Assembly (NCBI RefSeq): GCF_001417955.2
Contig: NZ_LKTM01000046.1
Coordinates: 31,675-95,674 of the forward strand
Direction of reading: 5' to 3'
Origin: Mycobacterium gordonae
Lineage (GTDB): Bacteria; Actinomycetota; Actinomycetes; Mycobacteriales; Mycobacteriaceae
DNA: 64,000 bases
Shown: positions 1 to 9,105 of the stretch, in pieces
Numbering within the stretch: position 1 is the first letter of the stretch
How the letters are laid out: the number at the start of each line of letters is the position of its first letter
Position numbers and translations under genes: made by a program
The notes under the pieces: generated by a model
What the model was told of the DNA's origin: nothing
The model's database searches: none
The model's input: only the letters and a program-made list of their open reading frames with translations

Positions 1-216
1 GGCCAGGTATGAGTTGGGGTGCTTCTCCGGATTCAGCCGGGTGAAGGTGCCGGCCTCGACCAGCTGTTCGGCCAGCCGGTTGAACTCCTCCTCGGAGCCG
101 TCGGTGAACACCACCCGGTCGGGCTGAGTGAGTTCGGCGACCTCCTGCACCCAGGACAGCAGCCCCTGATGGTTGGTGGGTGCGTTGTCCAGGCCGGGGA
201 TGGTCGCTGAGGTCAT
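1..216 (-). CDS. pckG: Phosphoenolpyruvate carboxykinase (GTP), N-terminal part; runs off the window
   Basis: The first 72 codons of GTP-dependent PEP carboxykinase, which interconverts oxaloacetate and PEP in gluconeogenesis and anaplerosis. The start [20 protein letters not shown] and the segment [18 protein letters not shown] are typical of the bacterial and animal GTP family N-terminus. The ATG at 216 is preceded by a good AGGAGAG ribosome binding site. The rest of the enzyme, including the GTP and metal sites, lies outside the window. The 145-base gap upstream (217-361) separates it from the Rv0210 homologue on the same strand and probably holds its own promoter; a GATAAT hexamer lies at 300-305. 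The family call rests on remembered sequence. Confidence 0.93.
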   Translation of the reverse strand, partial: MTSATIPGLDNAPTNHQGLLSWVQEVAELTQPDRVVFTDGSEEEFNRLAEQLVEAGTFTRLNPEKHPNSYLA

Positions 217-361
217 CGAACTCTCCTGAATTCTGGTGCTCGGTAATCGTCGGTTCCAGTGGCATGCGTGTTCAGCACACTTAACGCTTTCTTATTCAGA
301 TTATCGCGCATCACTTGTCGCGTAAGTCCCAGGAGGGTATAAGCCTGCTCACAAGACCGAT

Positions 362-1870
362 TCAGAAAGGTCTGTTTTCGTACCGCGTCGAGGTTTCGGC
401 CCGAGAGATTCCCCGCTGCTTCGGTATACCCGGTTCGCCGAGTTCTGCCCGCACCGCGTCGAGCGCCGCCTGGATGGTCGGCATCTCCCGGTCGCGCACC
501 GCCGCGGCCCGCGCCGCGGCCAGCGCATGTTCGCGCAGCTCGCCGTCGATCGCGCTGACCTGGTCGGTGACCCGGACGTTCTCCGCCTCATCGTGGGCGG
601 TGACCTCGGTGCTGAGCAGCGACTCGGCCGCCAGTACCCGGCCGGCCACCAACTGTTCGACGACCGCACGCAGCGATGCCGTCGCGTCGTCCGCCCAGCG
701 GTCCAGCGCGGCGCGGTCGCTGAGCAGACTGCGTACACTCACCACCCACGCCGTCGTCGCCAGCCCCACCGCCACGCACGCGGCGATTCCCGCGGCGGTC
801 AGCCCCGGGTGCAGGCCGGCTGTCAGACCGGCGATCAGCCGACTCAGCGTCAGCGCCACCCCGAGCCCGAACACGGCGCCGAAGACCATCATCAGCCGCA
901 TCTCGAGGCGGCGTGACTTGAGCTGAGGTGGCGAGACCGGGACCGTCGGTATGTTGACCGGCGGCAGGTCCAGCGGCGCCCCCATGGCCGACGCGACCTC
1001 GGCTAGGTGGGCGTCGGCGGCCGCGACGCTCTCCCCCGCCGCCTCATCGAGCCGGGCCTGGGCAGCGGAGGCGAATCCAGGGATCTGCCGCCGGGACAGC
1101 CCCGCGATGTCCTCCTGGAGTTCACCGCGCAGCGCGGCGGCCCGGTTGCGCGCGCCGTAGGACAGCTGGACCCTGGCCTGCTGGATCTGTCCGCGCAGCG
1201 TGATGGTGCGCTCGGATCGCGACTGGCGCCGTTGCCGCAGGGTCGCGCTGCGCTCGTCGCGCAGGGCGTCGACCCGCGCTTGCCGGCCGGCGCCGTCGGC
1301 GTCCCGGTCGAAGCGCTGGGCCACCGTCCGCAGCCGCGATTCCCAGGCCCGCAGCCGGTTGCGGCGGACCAGATCGGAGTCCGCGAGTTGAGCGGCGACG
1401 ATGACGACCAGGTCGTCGACCTGCGGCCGGCCCACCTCCGGAGCGGCCGCGGCGCCGACCCACGGCACGTTGCCGTACCGCGGTGCGTGGGCAGCCAGCG
1501 TGTCCCGATTGGCCTCGAGCACGTCGCGCCAGCCGAAATGGACGTCGATCTTGGCCAGCACGGCCACCACGGCGTCGGTGTTCTCGGCCGCGGCGTCCAG
1601 CAGCAGGCAATCGGAGGCGGTCATCGGGGCCGACGCCGACACCACGAACACCACGCCCTGCGGGGCCTCGCCGGCCCCCAGCTCGCCCGACTCAACGAAC
1701 GTCCGGTGCGGAATCCGTTGTCGCAGCGCGGCAGCCACGCTGCTGACCCCGGCCAGCCACGGCCCCGTCACCAGCACCACGTCACGCCGGTTGATCGCCG
1801 GCGGACCCAGGTTCGGCCCGACGGCCGCCACCATGGCATCGACGCGGGCCGCGGGATCGTCGCGGGTCAC
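362..1870 (-). CDS. Membrane-anchored degenerate P-loop GTPase-like protein (Rv0210 homologue)
   Basis: Protein of about 502 residues. The N-terminal half starts with a degenerate P-loop (VTGPWLAGVSS near residue 37) and has an AKID segment where GTPases have NKxD. A long charged, probably helical stretch rich in Arg and Gln follows. Two hydrophobic segments near residues 330-390 (around MVFGAVFGLGVALTLSRL and GIAACVAVGLATTAWVVS) make a membrane hairpin, and the C-terminal part looks helical. GTG at 1870 is chosen because it overlaps the upstream stop as GTGA, with AGGGGCC ahead; an in-frame ATG at 1888 is the alternative. It is translationally coupled to the Rv0209 homologue. The layout resembles bacterial dynamin-like or stress GTPases, but no function is established here. 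Confidence 0.82.
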   Translation of the reverse strand: MTRDDPAARVDAMVAAVGPNLGPPAINRRDVVLVTGPWLAGVSSVAAALRQRIPHRTFVESGELGAGEAPQGVVFVVSASAPMTASDCLLLDAAAENTDAVVAVLAKIDVHFGWRDVLEANRDTLAAHAPRYGNVPWVGAAAAPEVGRPQVDDLVVIVAAQLADSDLVRRNRLRAWESRLRTVAQRFDRDADGAGRQARVDALRDERSATLRQRRQSRSERTITLRGQIQQARVQLSYGARNRAAALRGELQEDIAGLSRRQIPGFASAAQARLDEAAGESVAAADAHLAEVASAMGAPLDLPPVNIPTVPVSPPQLKSRRLEMRLMMVFGAVFGLGVALTLSRLIAGLTAGLHPGLTAAGIAACVAVGLATTAWVVSVRSLLSDRAALDRWADDATASLRAVVEQLVAGRVLAAESLLSTEVTAHDEAENVRVTDQVSAIDGELREHALAAARAAAVRDREMPTIQAALDAVRAELGEPGIPKQRGISRAETSTRYENRPF

Positions 1871-2820
1871 CTCGGCCCCTGAGACCACAGGCGCAACGCC
1901 CCCCTGGCGATATCCGCGCCGCAGGCACGGTGCAGGCCACTGCCCGCCGAACGGCGGTAGCGCTGCCAGTGCGCCGCACGCTGCAGCGGCTCCTCCGGGC
2001 CGGCTTCCAGCCCGCAGGCCTGCGCGGCGTCCAGCGCGGCGGCCATCCGGGCGACCACGGTGTCGTCGGAGCTGAGGAATTCGCCAATGGACGGATCCGT
2101 GACCGCCAGGGCCTCCAGCTCGGTGACGGCGTCGAGCACCCGGCGGTAGCGCGCCGGAGCTCCGGCGGCGACAAGCCGGTCGACCACCTCATCGAAGCCG
2201 CTGAGGCGTCGCCACAGCGCCCGCACCTGCGCGGGCCCGCTCCCCTGCCGCAGCGCGGCGACCCCCAGGGCGACCCCGAACAGATCCAGGCCGGCCAGCA
2301 GCTCTCGCGGTATCGGAGCCGGCGCGGGTTCCGCGGCCAGCGCGCGCAGCGCCGCCCAGCGCGCGGCGCCGGGGTCATCAAACGCGTCGAACGCAGCAAG
2401 GGCCAGCAGCCCGCTCATCGGGAGCACCGGCACCCCGAGACGTTCGGCGAACTCGGGGCACCGTGCGCTCGCCGCGGCCATCGGGCCGTCACCGCCGAAG
2501 CCGGTCAGGTCGGCCTTGTTCAGGACCGCCAGCACCGGGCCCGGCGCCGAGTCCTCTGGTTTGACCGCCTCGGCGATGACCTGAACCTCGAGGTCCGCGC
2601 CGCTTTCCACCACGGTGAACCACCGGCTCAGGGCGCGCGCGACCGTGCTGCGCCCCACCCCCCGTCGCCCGCGGACCGTCACCCGCAGCGGCGCCGCAAC
2701 CCGTTCGGCCACCGCCACAACACGCTGGTCAGCGGCCCCCCGGGTGAATCGCATCAGCTCGTCGGCGAAAATCTGCTGCCCCCCGTCCCCTCGATGTGCA
2801 CCCGCACCGAATGGTGGCAT
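1867..2820 (-). CDS. P-loop GTPase-like protein (Rv0209 homologue)
   Basis: 317-residue soluble protein with recognisable GTPase elements: a G1-like loop GRRGVGRST at residues 51-59, in which Arg replaces the usual Lys, and a good G4 motif NKAD at 101-104. The remainder is Ala-rich and probably helical. The ATG at 2820 has GAGGTAG just ahead and an in-frame TAG directly upstream, so it cannot start earlier. It overlaps the next gene by a GTGA junction, which suggests the two products work as a pair, as tandem dynamin-like proteins do elsewhere. It is divergent from trmB across about 97 bases. The role is unknown. Confidence 0.82.
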   Translation of the reverse strand: MPPFGAGAHRGDGGQQIFADELMRFTRGAADQRVVAVAERVAAPLRVTVRGRRGVGRSTVARALSRWFTVVESGADLEVQVIAEAVKPEDSAPGPVLAVLNKADLTGFGGDGPMAAASARCPEFAERLGVPVLPMSGLLALAAFDAFDDPGAARWAALRALAAEPAPAPIPRELLAGLDLFGVALGVAALRQGSGPAQVRALWRRLSGFDEVVDRLVAAGAPARYRRVLDAVTELEALAVTDPSIGEFLSSDDTVVARMAAALDAAQACGLEAGPEEPLQRAAHWQRYRRSAGSGLHRACGADIARGALRLWSQGPR

Positions 2821-2917
2821 CTACCTCGCCGGCGCGCGAGCCAGGTCCCCGCCTGATACCAGCCGAAGGCAACTGTTGGGTATCAATCTGGACCAGAGGC
2901 GGCTACACCCGGCCTTC

Positions 2918-3673
2918 ATGGGCCACCATGGACGGATGCACGCGCAACCCGGGGTTGGGTTACGGCCCGACGCGCCCTGGGGCTATCTGCCTGCCTCGAG
3001 TTTCCGGTCGCGGCGTTCGGCCCTGTCCGACGCCCAGCGCCAGACCTGGGAGCGGCTGTGGCCGCAGCTCGGCCGTCAGGCCGACACCCCGCCAGGCGAG
3101 ACCCCGGACGCACCTCTGGATACCCGGGCCTGGTTCGGCCGCAGCGCGCCGCTCGTGCTGGAAATCGGGTGCGGCAGCGGAACGTCGACGCTGGCGATGG
3201 CGCAGGCCGAGCCGGACATCGACGTCATCGCGGTGGAGATCTACCGCCGCGGCCTGGCGCAATTGCTGTGCGCCATCGACGCCGAGCAGGTGAGCAACAT
3301 CCGGCTGATCCGCGGCAACGGCGTCGACGTGCTCAAGAACCTGATCGCCCCGCAATCGCTGACCGGGGTTCGAGTCTTCTTCCCCGACCCATGGCCGAAG
3401 GCGCGCCATCACAAGCGCCGGCTGCTGCAGTCCGGCACGGTTTCCCTCATCGCCGATCGGCTACTCCCCGGGGGTGTGCTGCATGCCGCAACCGATCATC
3501 CCGGCTACGCAGAGCACATCGGGGAGGTCGGCGATGCGGAGTCCCGGCTCGTCCGGGTCGGCAGCGACACCGAGTCACTACCGATCTCCATCAGTCGTCC
3601 CACTACCAAGTACGAGACGAAGGCTCAAGAAGCGGGCAGCCACGTCTGCGAGTTCGTATGGAAGCGGATCTGA
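2918..3673 (+). CDS. trmB: tRNA (guanine-N7)-methyltransferase
   Basis: 251-residue TrmB-family enzyme, which makes 7-methylguanosine at position 46 of tRNA variable loops using S-adenosylmethionine. The SAM-binding loop is EIGCGSGTSTLAMA; the family signature FFPDPWPKARHHKRRL is intact, as is the C-terminal TKYETKAQ segment. The start MGHHGRMHAQPG matches the remembered M. tuberculosis protein; a second Met lies six codons downstream. The long open frame further upstream lies across the divergent Rv0209 gene and is not used. The next gene starts four bases after its stop, so the two are probably co-transcribed. Confidence 0.94.
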   Translation: MGHHGRMHAQPGVGLRPDAPWGYLPASSFRSRRSALSDAQRQTWERLWPQLGRQADTPPGETPDAPLDTRAWFGRSAPLVLEIGCGSGTSTLAMAQAEPDIDVIAVEIYRRGLAQLLCAIDAEQVSNIRLIRGNGVDVLKNLIAPQSLTGVRVFFPDPWPKARHHKRRLLQSGTVSLIADRLLPGGVLHAATDHPGYAEHIGEVGDAESRLVRVGSDTESLPISISRPTTKYETKAQEAGSHVCEFVWKRI

Positions 3674-3677
3674 GCAC

Positions 3678-4391
3678 ATGAGCATTACTGAAGAAGTGGA
3701 AACGGAGTCCTCCGATTCGCTGGCACCCATGCTGAGCCTGGCCGAGCCGATTACCAAACCGGTCAAGCGGGTCCTGCTGGTGTGGGACGCCCCGAATCTG
3801 GACATGGGCCTGGGCTCGATCCTGGGCCGGCGGCCCACGGGGGTGGAACGGCCCCGGTTCGATGCGCTGGGGCGCTGGTTGCTGGCGCGGACCGCCGAGG
3901 TCGCGGCCGGTAGCGGCGTAGCCGAAGATTTCCGGGTCGAGCCGGAGGCCACGGTGTTCACGAACATCGCACCGGGCAGCGCCGAAGTGGTGCGGCCCTG
4001 GGTGGACGCCCTGCGAAACGTCGGTTTCGCCGTCTTCGCCAAACCCAAGATCGACGAGGACAGCGACGTCGACCGCGACATGCTCGAACACATTGACCAG
4101 CGCTTCGCAGAAGGCCTCGCGGGCCTGGTGGTGGCCTCGGCCGACGGTCAGGCGTTCCGCCTGCCGCTGGAGGCGGTGGCCCGCGCCGGAACCCCAGTAC
4201 AGGTGCTCGGATTTCGTGAACACGCCAGTTGGGCGCTAGCGTCGGATACCTTGGAGTTCGTCGACCTGGAGGACATTGCAGGCGTTTTCCGGGAGCCACT
4301 GCCGCGAATCGGCCTCGATTCGCTACCTGAGCAGGGGGCTTGGCTGCAGCCGTTCCGCCCGCTGTCGTCGCTGTTGACCTCGCGTGTGTGA
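3678..4391 (+). CDS. NYN (PIN-like) domain protein, Rv0207c homologue
   Basis: 237-residue protein with a PIN-like NYN fold typical of metal-dependent RNases. A conserved acidic strand end, LLVWDAPNLDMG, carries Asp37; DSDVDRD at 128-134 supplies more acidic residues; VVASADGQAF near 150-160 corresponds to the conserved SxDxDF-type motif, slightly altered. It sits between trmB and mmpL3 as in M. tuberculosis. Its four-base distance from trmB fits a shared transcript and possibly a link to tRNA or RNA metabolism. Nuclease activity is inferred from the fold, and no substrate is known. Confidence 0.85.
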   Translation: MSITEEVETESSDSLAPMLSLAEPITKPVKRVLLVWDAPNLDMGLGSILGRRPTGVERPRFDALGRWLLARTAEVAAGSGVAEDFRVEPEATVFTNIAPGSAEVVRPWVDALRNVGFAVFAKPKIDEDSDVDRDMLEHIDQRFAEGLAGLVVASADGQAFRLPLEAVARAGTPVQVLGFREHASWALASDTLEFVDLEDIAGVFREPLPRIGLDSLPEQGAWLQPFRPLSSLLTSRV

Positions 4392-4440
4392 CAACCAAAG
4401 ATCAAAACGCGGGTCGTTGAGGATCCAGTAAGGAGCTTAC

Positions 4441-7269
4441 GTGTTCGCCTGGTGGGGTCGAACTGTGTACCGGATCCGGTACATCGTAATCGGGGTCACG
4501 GTGGCTCTGTGCCTGGGCGGTGGCATCTTCGGTCTCAGCCTGGGCAAGCACGTGACGCAGAGCGGTTTCTACGACGACGGCAGCCAATCGGTGAAGGCCT
4601 CGGTGCTCGGCGACCAGGTGTACGGCCGCGACCGTACCGGCCACGTCGTCGCCATCTTCCATGCGCCTAACGGCAAGACCGTCACCGACCCGGCGTGGTC
4701 GAAGAAGATCTCCGACGAGCTGAACCAGTTCGTTGCCGACCATCCCAAAGAGGTGTTCGGCTGGGCCGGTTACCTGCGCGCACCCGACAGCACCAGCTCG
4801 GTCATCAAGGGCATGGCGACCGACGACAAGAAGTACACGTTCGTGTCGATCCCGCTCAAGGGCGACGACGACGACACGATCCTGACCAACTACAAGACCA
4901 TCGAGCCGGCACTGCAGAAGCTCGACGGCGGCACCGTCCAGCTGGCCGGCCTGCAACCGGTCGCGAGCGCGCTGACCGGCACCATCGCCACCGACCAGCG
5001 CCGCATGGAGGTGCTGGCGCTGCCGCTGGTGGCGGTCGTGTTGTTCCTGGTCTTCGGCGGCGCGGTCGCGGCCTGCCTTCCCGTCATGGTCGGCGGTCTG
5101 AGCATCGCCGGTTCGCTGGGCATCCTGCGGTTGATCGCGATGTTCGGGCCGGTGCACTTCTTCGCCCAACCGGTGGTCTCGCTGATCGGTCTCGGTATCG
5201 CGGTGGACTACGGGTTGTTCGTGGTGAGCCGGTTCCGGGAAGAGATCGCCGAGGGCTACGACACCGAGGCCGCGGTACGGCGCACGGTGATGACGGCGGG
5301 CCGGACGGTGGTGTTCTCGGCGGTGCTGATCGCCGCTTCGGGTGCCAGCCTGTTGTTGCTGCCGCAAGGTTTCGTGAAGTCGCTGACCTACGCCCTGATC
5401 ACGGCGGTCTCGTTGGCCGCGATCCTGTCCATCACGCTGCTGCCCGCCTGCCTGGGCGTGCTCGGCAAGCACGTGGACGCGCTGGGTGTGCGGACCGCCT
5501 TCCGGGTTCCCTTCCTGCGGAACTGGAAGGTCTCGCGGGCCTACCTGAACTGGCTGGCCGACCGCCTGCAGAAGACCAAGACCCGCGAAGAGGTCGAAGC
5601 CGGGTTCTGGGGCAAGCTGACCAACTTCGTCATGAAGCGCCCGCTGGCGTTCGCGATCCCGATCGTCGTGGGGATGATCCTGCTGATCATCCCGCTGGGC
5701 AACATGTCGCTGGGCGGCATGAGCGAGAAGTACCTGCCGCCCAACAACGCGGCGCGCCAGTCGCAGGAGCACTTCGACAAGCTCTTCCCCGGCTACCGGA
5801 CGAATCCGCTGACGATCGTGATCGAGTCGACGAACCATCAGCCCGTCACCGACCAGCAGGTTGCGGACGTCCGCAGCAAAGCGATGCAGATCAGCGGGTT
5901 CATCGAGCAGGACAACGACCCGTCGAACATGTGGCAGGAACGCCCGCAGGCGCCGGGCGGGTCCAAGGACCCGTCGGTCCGGGTGCTGCAGAACGGGTTG
6001 CAGAACCCGGCTGACTCGTCGAAGAAGCTCGAGGAATTACGCGCGATAACGCCACCCAAGGGCATCGAGATACTCGTCGGCGGGACGCCGGCGCTGGAAC
6101 AGGACTCGATTCACAGCCTGGTGGACAAGGCGCCGCTGATGGTGCTGGTACTGATCAGCACGACCATGGTCCTGATGTTCCTGGCGTTCGGATCGGTGGT
6201 GCTGCCGATCAAGGCAGCGGTGATGAGCGTGCTGACGCTCGGGTCCACGATGGGCATCCTGACGTGGATATTCATCGAAGGCCATGGCGCCGGACTGCTG
6301 AACTTCACGCCCACGCCGTTGATGGTGGTGATCATCGCGCTGGTGGTCGCGGTCGGTTACGGCCTGGCGACCGACTATGAAGTGTTCCTGGTGTCCCGCA
6401 TGGTCGAGGCACGCGAAAACGGCATGTCCACCCAGGAATCGATCCGCATCGGCACGGCCACCACCGGTCGCCTGATCACCGCGGCCGCGCTGGTCCTGGC
6501 GGTGGTTGCGGGTTCGTTCGTGTTCTCCGACCTGGTGATGATGAAGTATCTGGCGTTCGGTCTGATGGCGGCGTTGCTGCTGGACGCGACCGTGGTCCGG
6601 ATGTTCCTGGTTCCGTCGGTGATGAAGCTGCTCGGCGACGACTGCTGGTGGGCACCGCGCTGGATGAGACGCCTGCAGAACCGCATCGGCCTGGGCGAGA
6701 TCCAGCTGCCCGACGAGCGCAAGCGTCCCGCCAGCAAGACACGGCCGCCGGTGACGGCCGGACTGGTGGCGGCCGGTGCCGGTGCGCCGCGCAAGCCGCA
6801 CGACCCGACCCACCCGGCCGCGTTGACCCGGGCAGCCCAGCCGGAGCTGGCGCCCGCGTCGCCGTCGCCGTCGCCTGCGCCGCAGGTTCCGGTGCGCGCC
6901 ACTCCGCAGGCCACCGAGGCTCCCACCACACGGCTCTCGGCGCCCGGGGCTACCCGCAACGGCCCGGCGCCCCGTCCGGCCGGCCGCGGCCCCGCGCCCA
7001 AGAACGCCACCCCGCCCTCTGCCGGCGAGACGAACAAGATGCCGGTGGCAGGCAGCCGCCCGGAACCCGCCCCGGCACCGGACGCGTCCGACAAGACCGC
7101 GGCCCTGCCGGCCCAGCGGCCCGAGGGTGACGATTCCGAGACGGCCACCGAGAAGCTGAACGCCCGCGGCATCCAGGAGGACGGCACGGTGGACACGTCC
7201 CGCCGGCGTCGTACCGGCGGCGGTGGGCTGTCCGCGCAGGACCTGCTGCGTCGCGAGGGCCGGCTCTAG
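4441..7269 (+). CDS. mmpL3: Trehalose monomycolate flippase MmpL3 (RND family)
   Basis: 942-residue essential inner-membrane transporter that moves trehalose monomycolate to the periplasm for mycolic acid layer assembly. It shows the RND layout: one N-terminal helix, a periplasmic porter domain, a helix bundle, then a repeat of both. The two proton-relay Asp-Tyr pairs are present at D256/Y257 (AVDYGLF) and D645/Y646 (ATDYEVF). After about residue 740 comes a long Pro/Ala-rich cytosolic tail. The GTG start has AAGGAG ahead, and the MFAWWGRTVY start matches M. tuberculosis. The essential, drug-targeted role is established for the family. Confidence 0.97.
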   Translation: MFAWWGRTVYRIRYIVIGVTVALCLGGGIFGLSLGKHVTQSGFYDDGSQSVKASVLGDQVYGRDRTGHVVAIFHAPNGKTVTDPAWSKKISDELNQFVADHPKEVFGWAGYLRAPDSTSSVIKGMATDDKKYTFVSIPLKGDDDDTILTNYKTIEPALQKLDGGTVQLAGLQPVASALTGTIATDQRRMEVLALPLVAVVLFLVFGGAVAACLPVMVGGLSIAGSLGILRLIAMFGPVHFFAQPVVSLIGLGIAVDYGLFVVSRFREEIAEGYDTEAAVRRTVMTAGRTVVFSAVLIAASGASLLLLPQGFVKSLTYALITAVSLAAILSITLLPACLGVLGKHVDALGVRTAFRVPFLRNWKVSRAYLNWLADRLQKTKTREEVEAGFWGKLTNFVMKRPLAFAIPIVVGMILLIIPLGNMSLGGMSEKYLPPNNAARQSQEHFDKLFPGYRTNPLTIVIESTNHQPVTDQQVADVRSKAMQISGFIEQDNDPSNMWQERPQAPGGSKDPSVRVLQNGLQNPADSSKKLEELRAITPPKGIEILVGGTPALEQDSIHSLVDKAPLMVLVLISTTMVLMFLAFGSVVLPIKAAVMSVLTLGSTMGILTWIFIEGHGAGLLNFTPTPLMVVIIALVVAVGYGLATDYEVFLVSRMVEARENGMSTQESIRIGTATTGRLITAAALVLAVVAGSFVFSDLVMMKYLAFGLMAALLLDATVVRMFLVPSVMKLLGDDCWWAPRWMRRLQNRIGLGEIQLPDERKRPASKTRPPVTAGLVAAGAGAPRKPHDPTHPAALTRAAQPELAPASPSPSPAPQVPVRATPQATEAPTTRLSAPGATRNGPAPRPAGRGPAPKNATPPSAGETNKMPVAGSRPEPAPAPDASDKTAALPAQRPEGDDSETATEKLNARGIQEDGTVDTSRRRRTGGGGLSAQDLLRREGRL

Positions 7270-7373
7270 AGGGCTCGTTTTTCCCGGCGAGCGCCCGCGT
7301 TTGTACGGCGACACGCCGCATTCGGTGTACATTTGCGCGCCCTCGCGGCCCGGCTGGATGAGAATCGTTGGCT

Positions 7374-7838
7374 ATGCGCAACTTTCGACCGGTCAGCGGT
7401 GCCTTCGTCGCAATCGCTGCAGTGCTCGGCACCGCCCTGCTCGGCGCTGCTCCGGCGAACGCCGACGGCCCGGTACAGGTGAAAAGCCGCATGGGCGACG
7501 TCTGCCTGGACGCACCGGACAGCAGCTGGTTGACAGCGGTAGTGGTCAACCCCTGCAACGGGGCCGACTCCCAGCGCTGGAATCAGAACGGCGAGCAGCT
7601 GGAGAGCGTGGCGTTTCCCGGGAACTGCCTGACGTCGCCGAACGAGGACCGGTGGACGGCACACCTCGGGCCCTGCCTGAACTGGTTCAACCAGCACTGG
7701 AGCCCGCAGCCCAACGGCCACATCATGATCAGCCTGGACGGGTGCCTCACCGTCCTGGGCGGCCCGAACCCAGGCACGTGGGTGTCCACCCGGTTCTGCG
7801 GCGGCGACGTCGACCAGGGCTGGGATCTGGTGCCCTAA
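7374..7838 (+). CDS. Secreted ricin-B-type (beta-trefoil) lectin-like protein
   Basis: 154-residue protein with a clear signal peptide (hydrophobic stretch after MRNFRPVSG, cleavage near ANADGP). The mature part reads as a short RICIN/beta-trefoil domain: repeated Q-x-W-like motifs (SQRWNQN, NQHWSPQ, DQGWDLV) and cysteines spaced for disulphides. It probably binds a sugar or cell-wall ligand outside the cell. ATG at 7374 is preferred over an in-frame TTG two codons upstream. It lies between mmpL3 and the AI-2E permease, where I recall no equivalent in H37Rv. Its stop overlaps the convergent permease gene by four bases. Specificity is unknown. Confidence 0.78.
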   Translation: MRNFRPVSGAFVAIAAVLGTALLGAAPANADGPVQVKSRMGDVCLDAPDSSWLTAVVVNPCNGADSQRWNQNGEQLESVAFPGNCLTSPNEDRWTAHLGPCLNWFNQHWSPQPNGHIMISLDGCLTVLGGPNPGTWVSTRFCGGDVDQGWDLVP

Positions 7839-8980
7839 GCGTCCCGTTTGTCCGGCTTGTCCGGTTTAGCCTGCAAAATCGCCGACACCTCTTCGTCGTT
7901 GGCCTGCTCTGCCGCCTCGGCCTCCGGATCGCGGGCCAGCAGCACCTGCATCGCGTTGTTCAGGAATGCCACCGTCGGAACGGACAGCAACGCACCGACG
8001 ATGCCGGCCAGCACACCGCCGGTGGAGATCGCCAGCACCACCGCCAGCGGGTGAATGGACACCGCACGGCCCATCACCAGCGGCTGCAGTATGTGCGCTT
8101 CGAGCTGATTCACCACGATCAGCAGGCCGAGCGTCAGCAGCGCGTAGAGCATGCCCTTGGCCAGCAGCGCCACCACCACGGCCAGCAAACCCGATACCAG
8201 GGCACCGATCAGCGGCACAAAGGCACCCAGAAAGACGATGGAGGCCAGCGGCAGCGCCAACGGGACCCCCATGATCGCCAACCCGGCGCCCACACCGGCC
8301 GCGTCGGTCAGCGCGACCAGGAAGGTGGCCCGGATGTAGCCGGTCAGGGCGCCGTACCCGGCGTGACCGGCCGCGTGCACCCGGTCGCGGACGTGGGCCG
8401 GGAAGATCTTCTGCACGTATTGCCAGATGTTGCGCCCGCCGTACAGGAAGAAGATCAGGGTGAACAGCACCAGGACGGCCGCCGTGACCAGTTCGGTGAT
8501 GGTGGCGGCGGTGGACAGCGCACCGCTGGTGAGCTTCGCCTGGTTGTTGCGCAGGGCTTCGATCGCCGCGTTGCCCGCGTTGTCGATCTGCTCGCGGCGC
8601 AGGTGCGCCGGGCCCTCGATCAACCATCTGCGGCTGCTGTCGATGCTGTGCTCCACCTGCTTGACCAGATCGGGCACACCCACGATGAACTGGCTGACAA
8701 CGAACGCCAGGATGCCGCCCAGGATCGCGAACCCGCTCAGCAACACCATCGTCACCGCGGCGCCGCGCGGCAGACCGTGCTCGTCCAGCCAGTCGACCGC
8801 CGGCACCAGCAAAGCGCTGAGCATCAACGCCAGCAACACCGGCACCACGATGACTTCGAGCCGGTCGACGACCCACAGCAACGCGACGGCGGCGGCGACG
8901 ATCACCAGCAGTCGCCAGGACCACGCCGCGGTCTTGCGAACCAGGGGGCTTACCGCTTCGTCGTCCACCGTTGCCGACAT
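7835..8980 (-). CDS. AI-2E family transporter (Rv0205 homologue)
   Basis: 381-residue polytopic protein with seven to eight hydrophobic segments and the arrangement of the AI-2E/UPF0118 permease family. A long extramembrane helical segment lies between the second and third membrane clusters (residues about 105-160), and the C-terminal permease bundle includes [13 protein letters not shown] and [20 protein letters not shown], the most conserved family motif. The tail is charged and Lys/Asp-rich. Family members export small molecules or act as Na+/H+ antiporters; the substrate here is unknown. ATG at 8980 is the only strong start. Confidence 0.9.
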   Translation of the reverse strand: MSATVDDEAVSPLVRKTAAWSWRLLVIVAAAVALLWVVDRLEVIVVPVLLALMLSALLVPAVDWLDEHGLPRGAAVTMVLLSGFAILGGILAFVVSQFIVGVPDLVKQVEHSIDSSRRWLIEGPAHLRREQIDNAGNAAIEALRNNQAKLTSGALSTAATITELVTAAVLVLFTLIFFLYGGRNIWQYVQKIFPAHVRDRVHAAGHAGYGALTGYIRATFLVALTDAAGVGAGLAIMGVPLALPLASIVFLGAFVPLIGALVSGLLAVVVALLAKGMLYALLTLGLLIVVNQLEAHILQPLVMGRAVSIHPLAVVLAISTGGVLAGIVGALLSVPTVAFLNNAMQVLLARDPEAEAAEQANDEEVSAILQAKPDKPDKRDA

Positions 8981-9105
8981 TGGGCCAGCCTATCGGGATC
9001 TCCCGCAAACCCGGCCGCCACGATCCGGTTACGACCTCAGAACAACGCCGACACGTCAGCGACGTGCAACGATGCGCCGGAGGCCGGCCCGGCTACCCTG
9101 ATGCG

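Noticed and set aside
4402..5838. 478-codon open frame on the minus strand across mmpL3
   Set aside because: It is antisense to the clear mmpL3 coding region and is rich in Arg, Gln, His and Asp as expected from a shadow frame in GC-rich DNA.
7262..7290. Terminator after mmpL3 (CTCTAGAG followed by TTTTT)
   Set aside because: The stem is only an 8-base palindrome without a loop; too weak to call.
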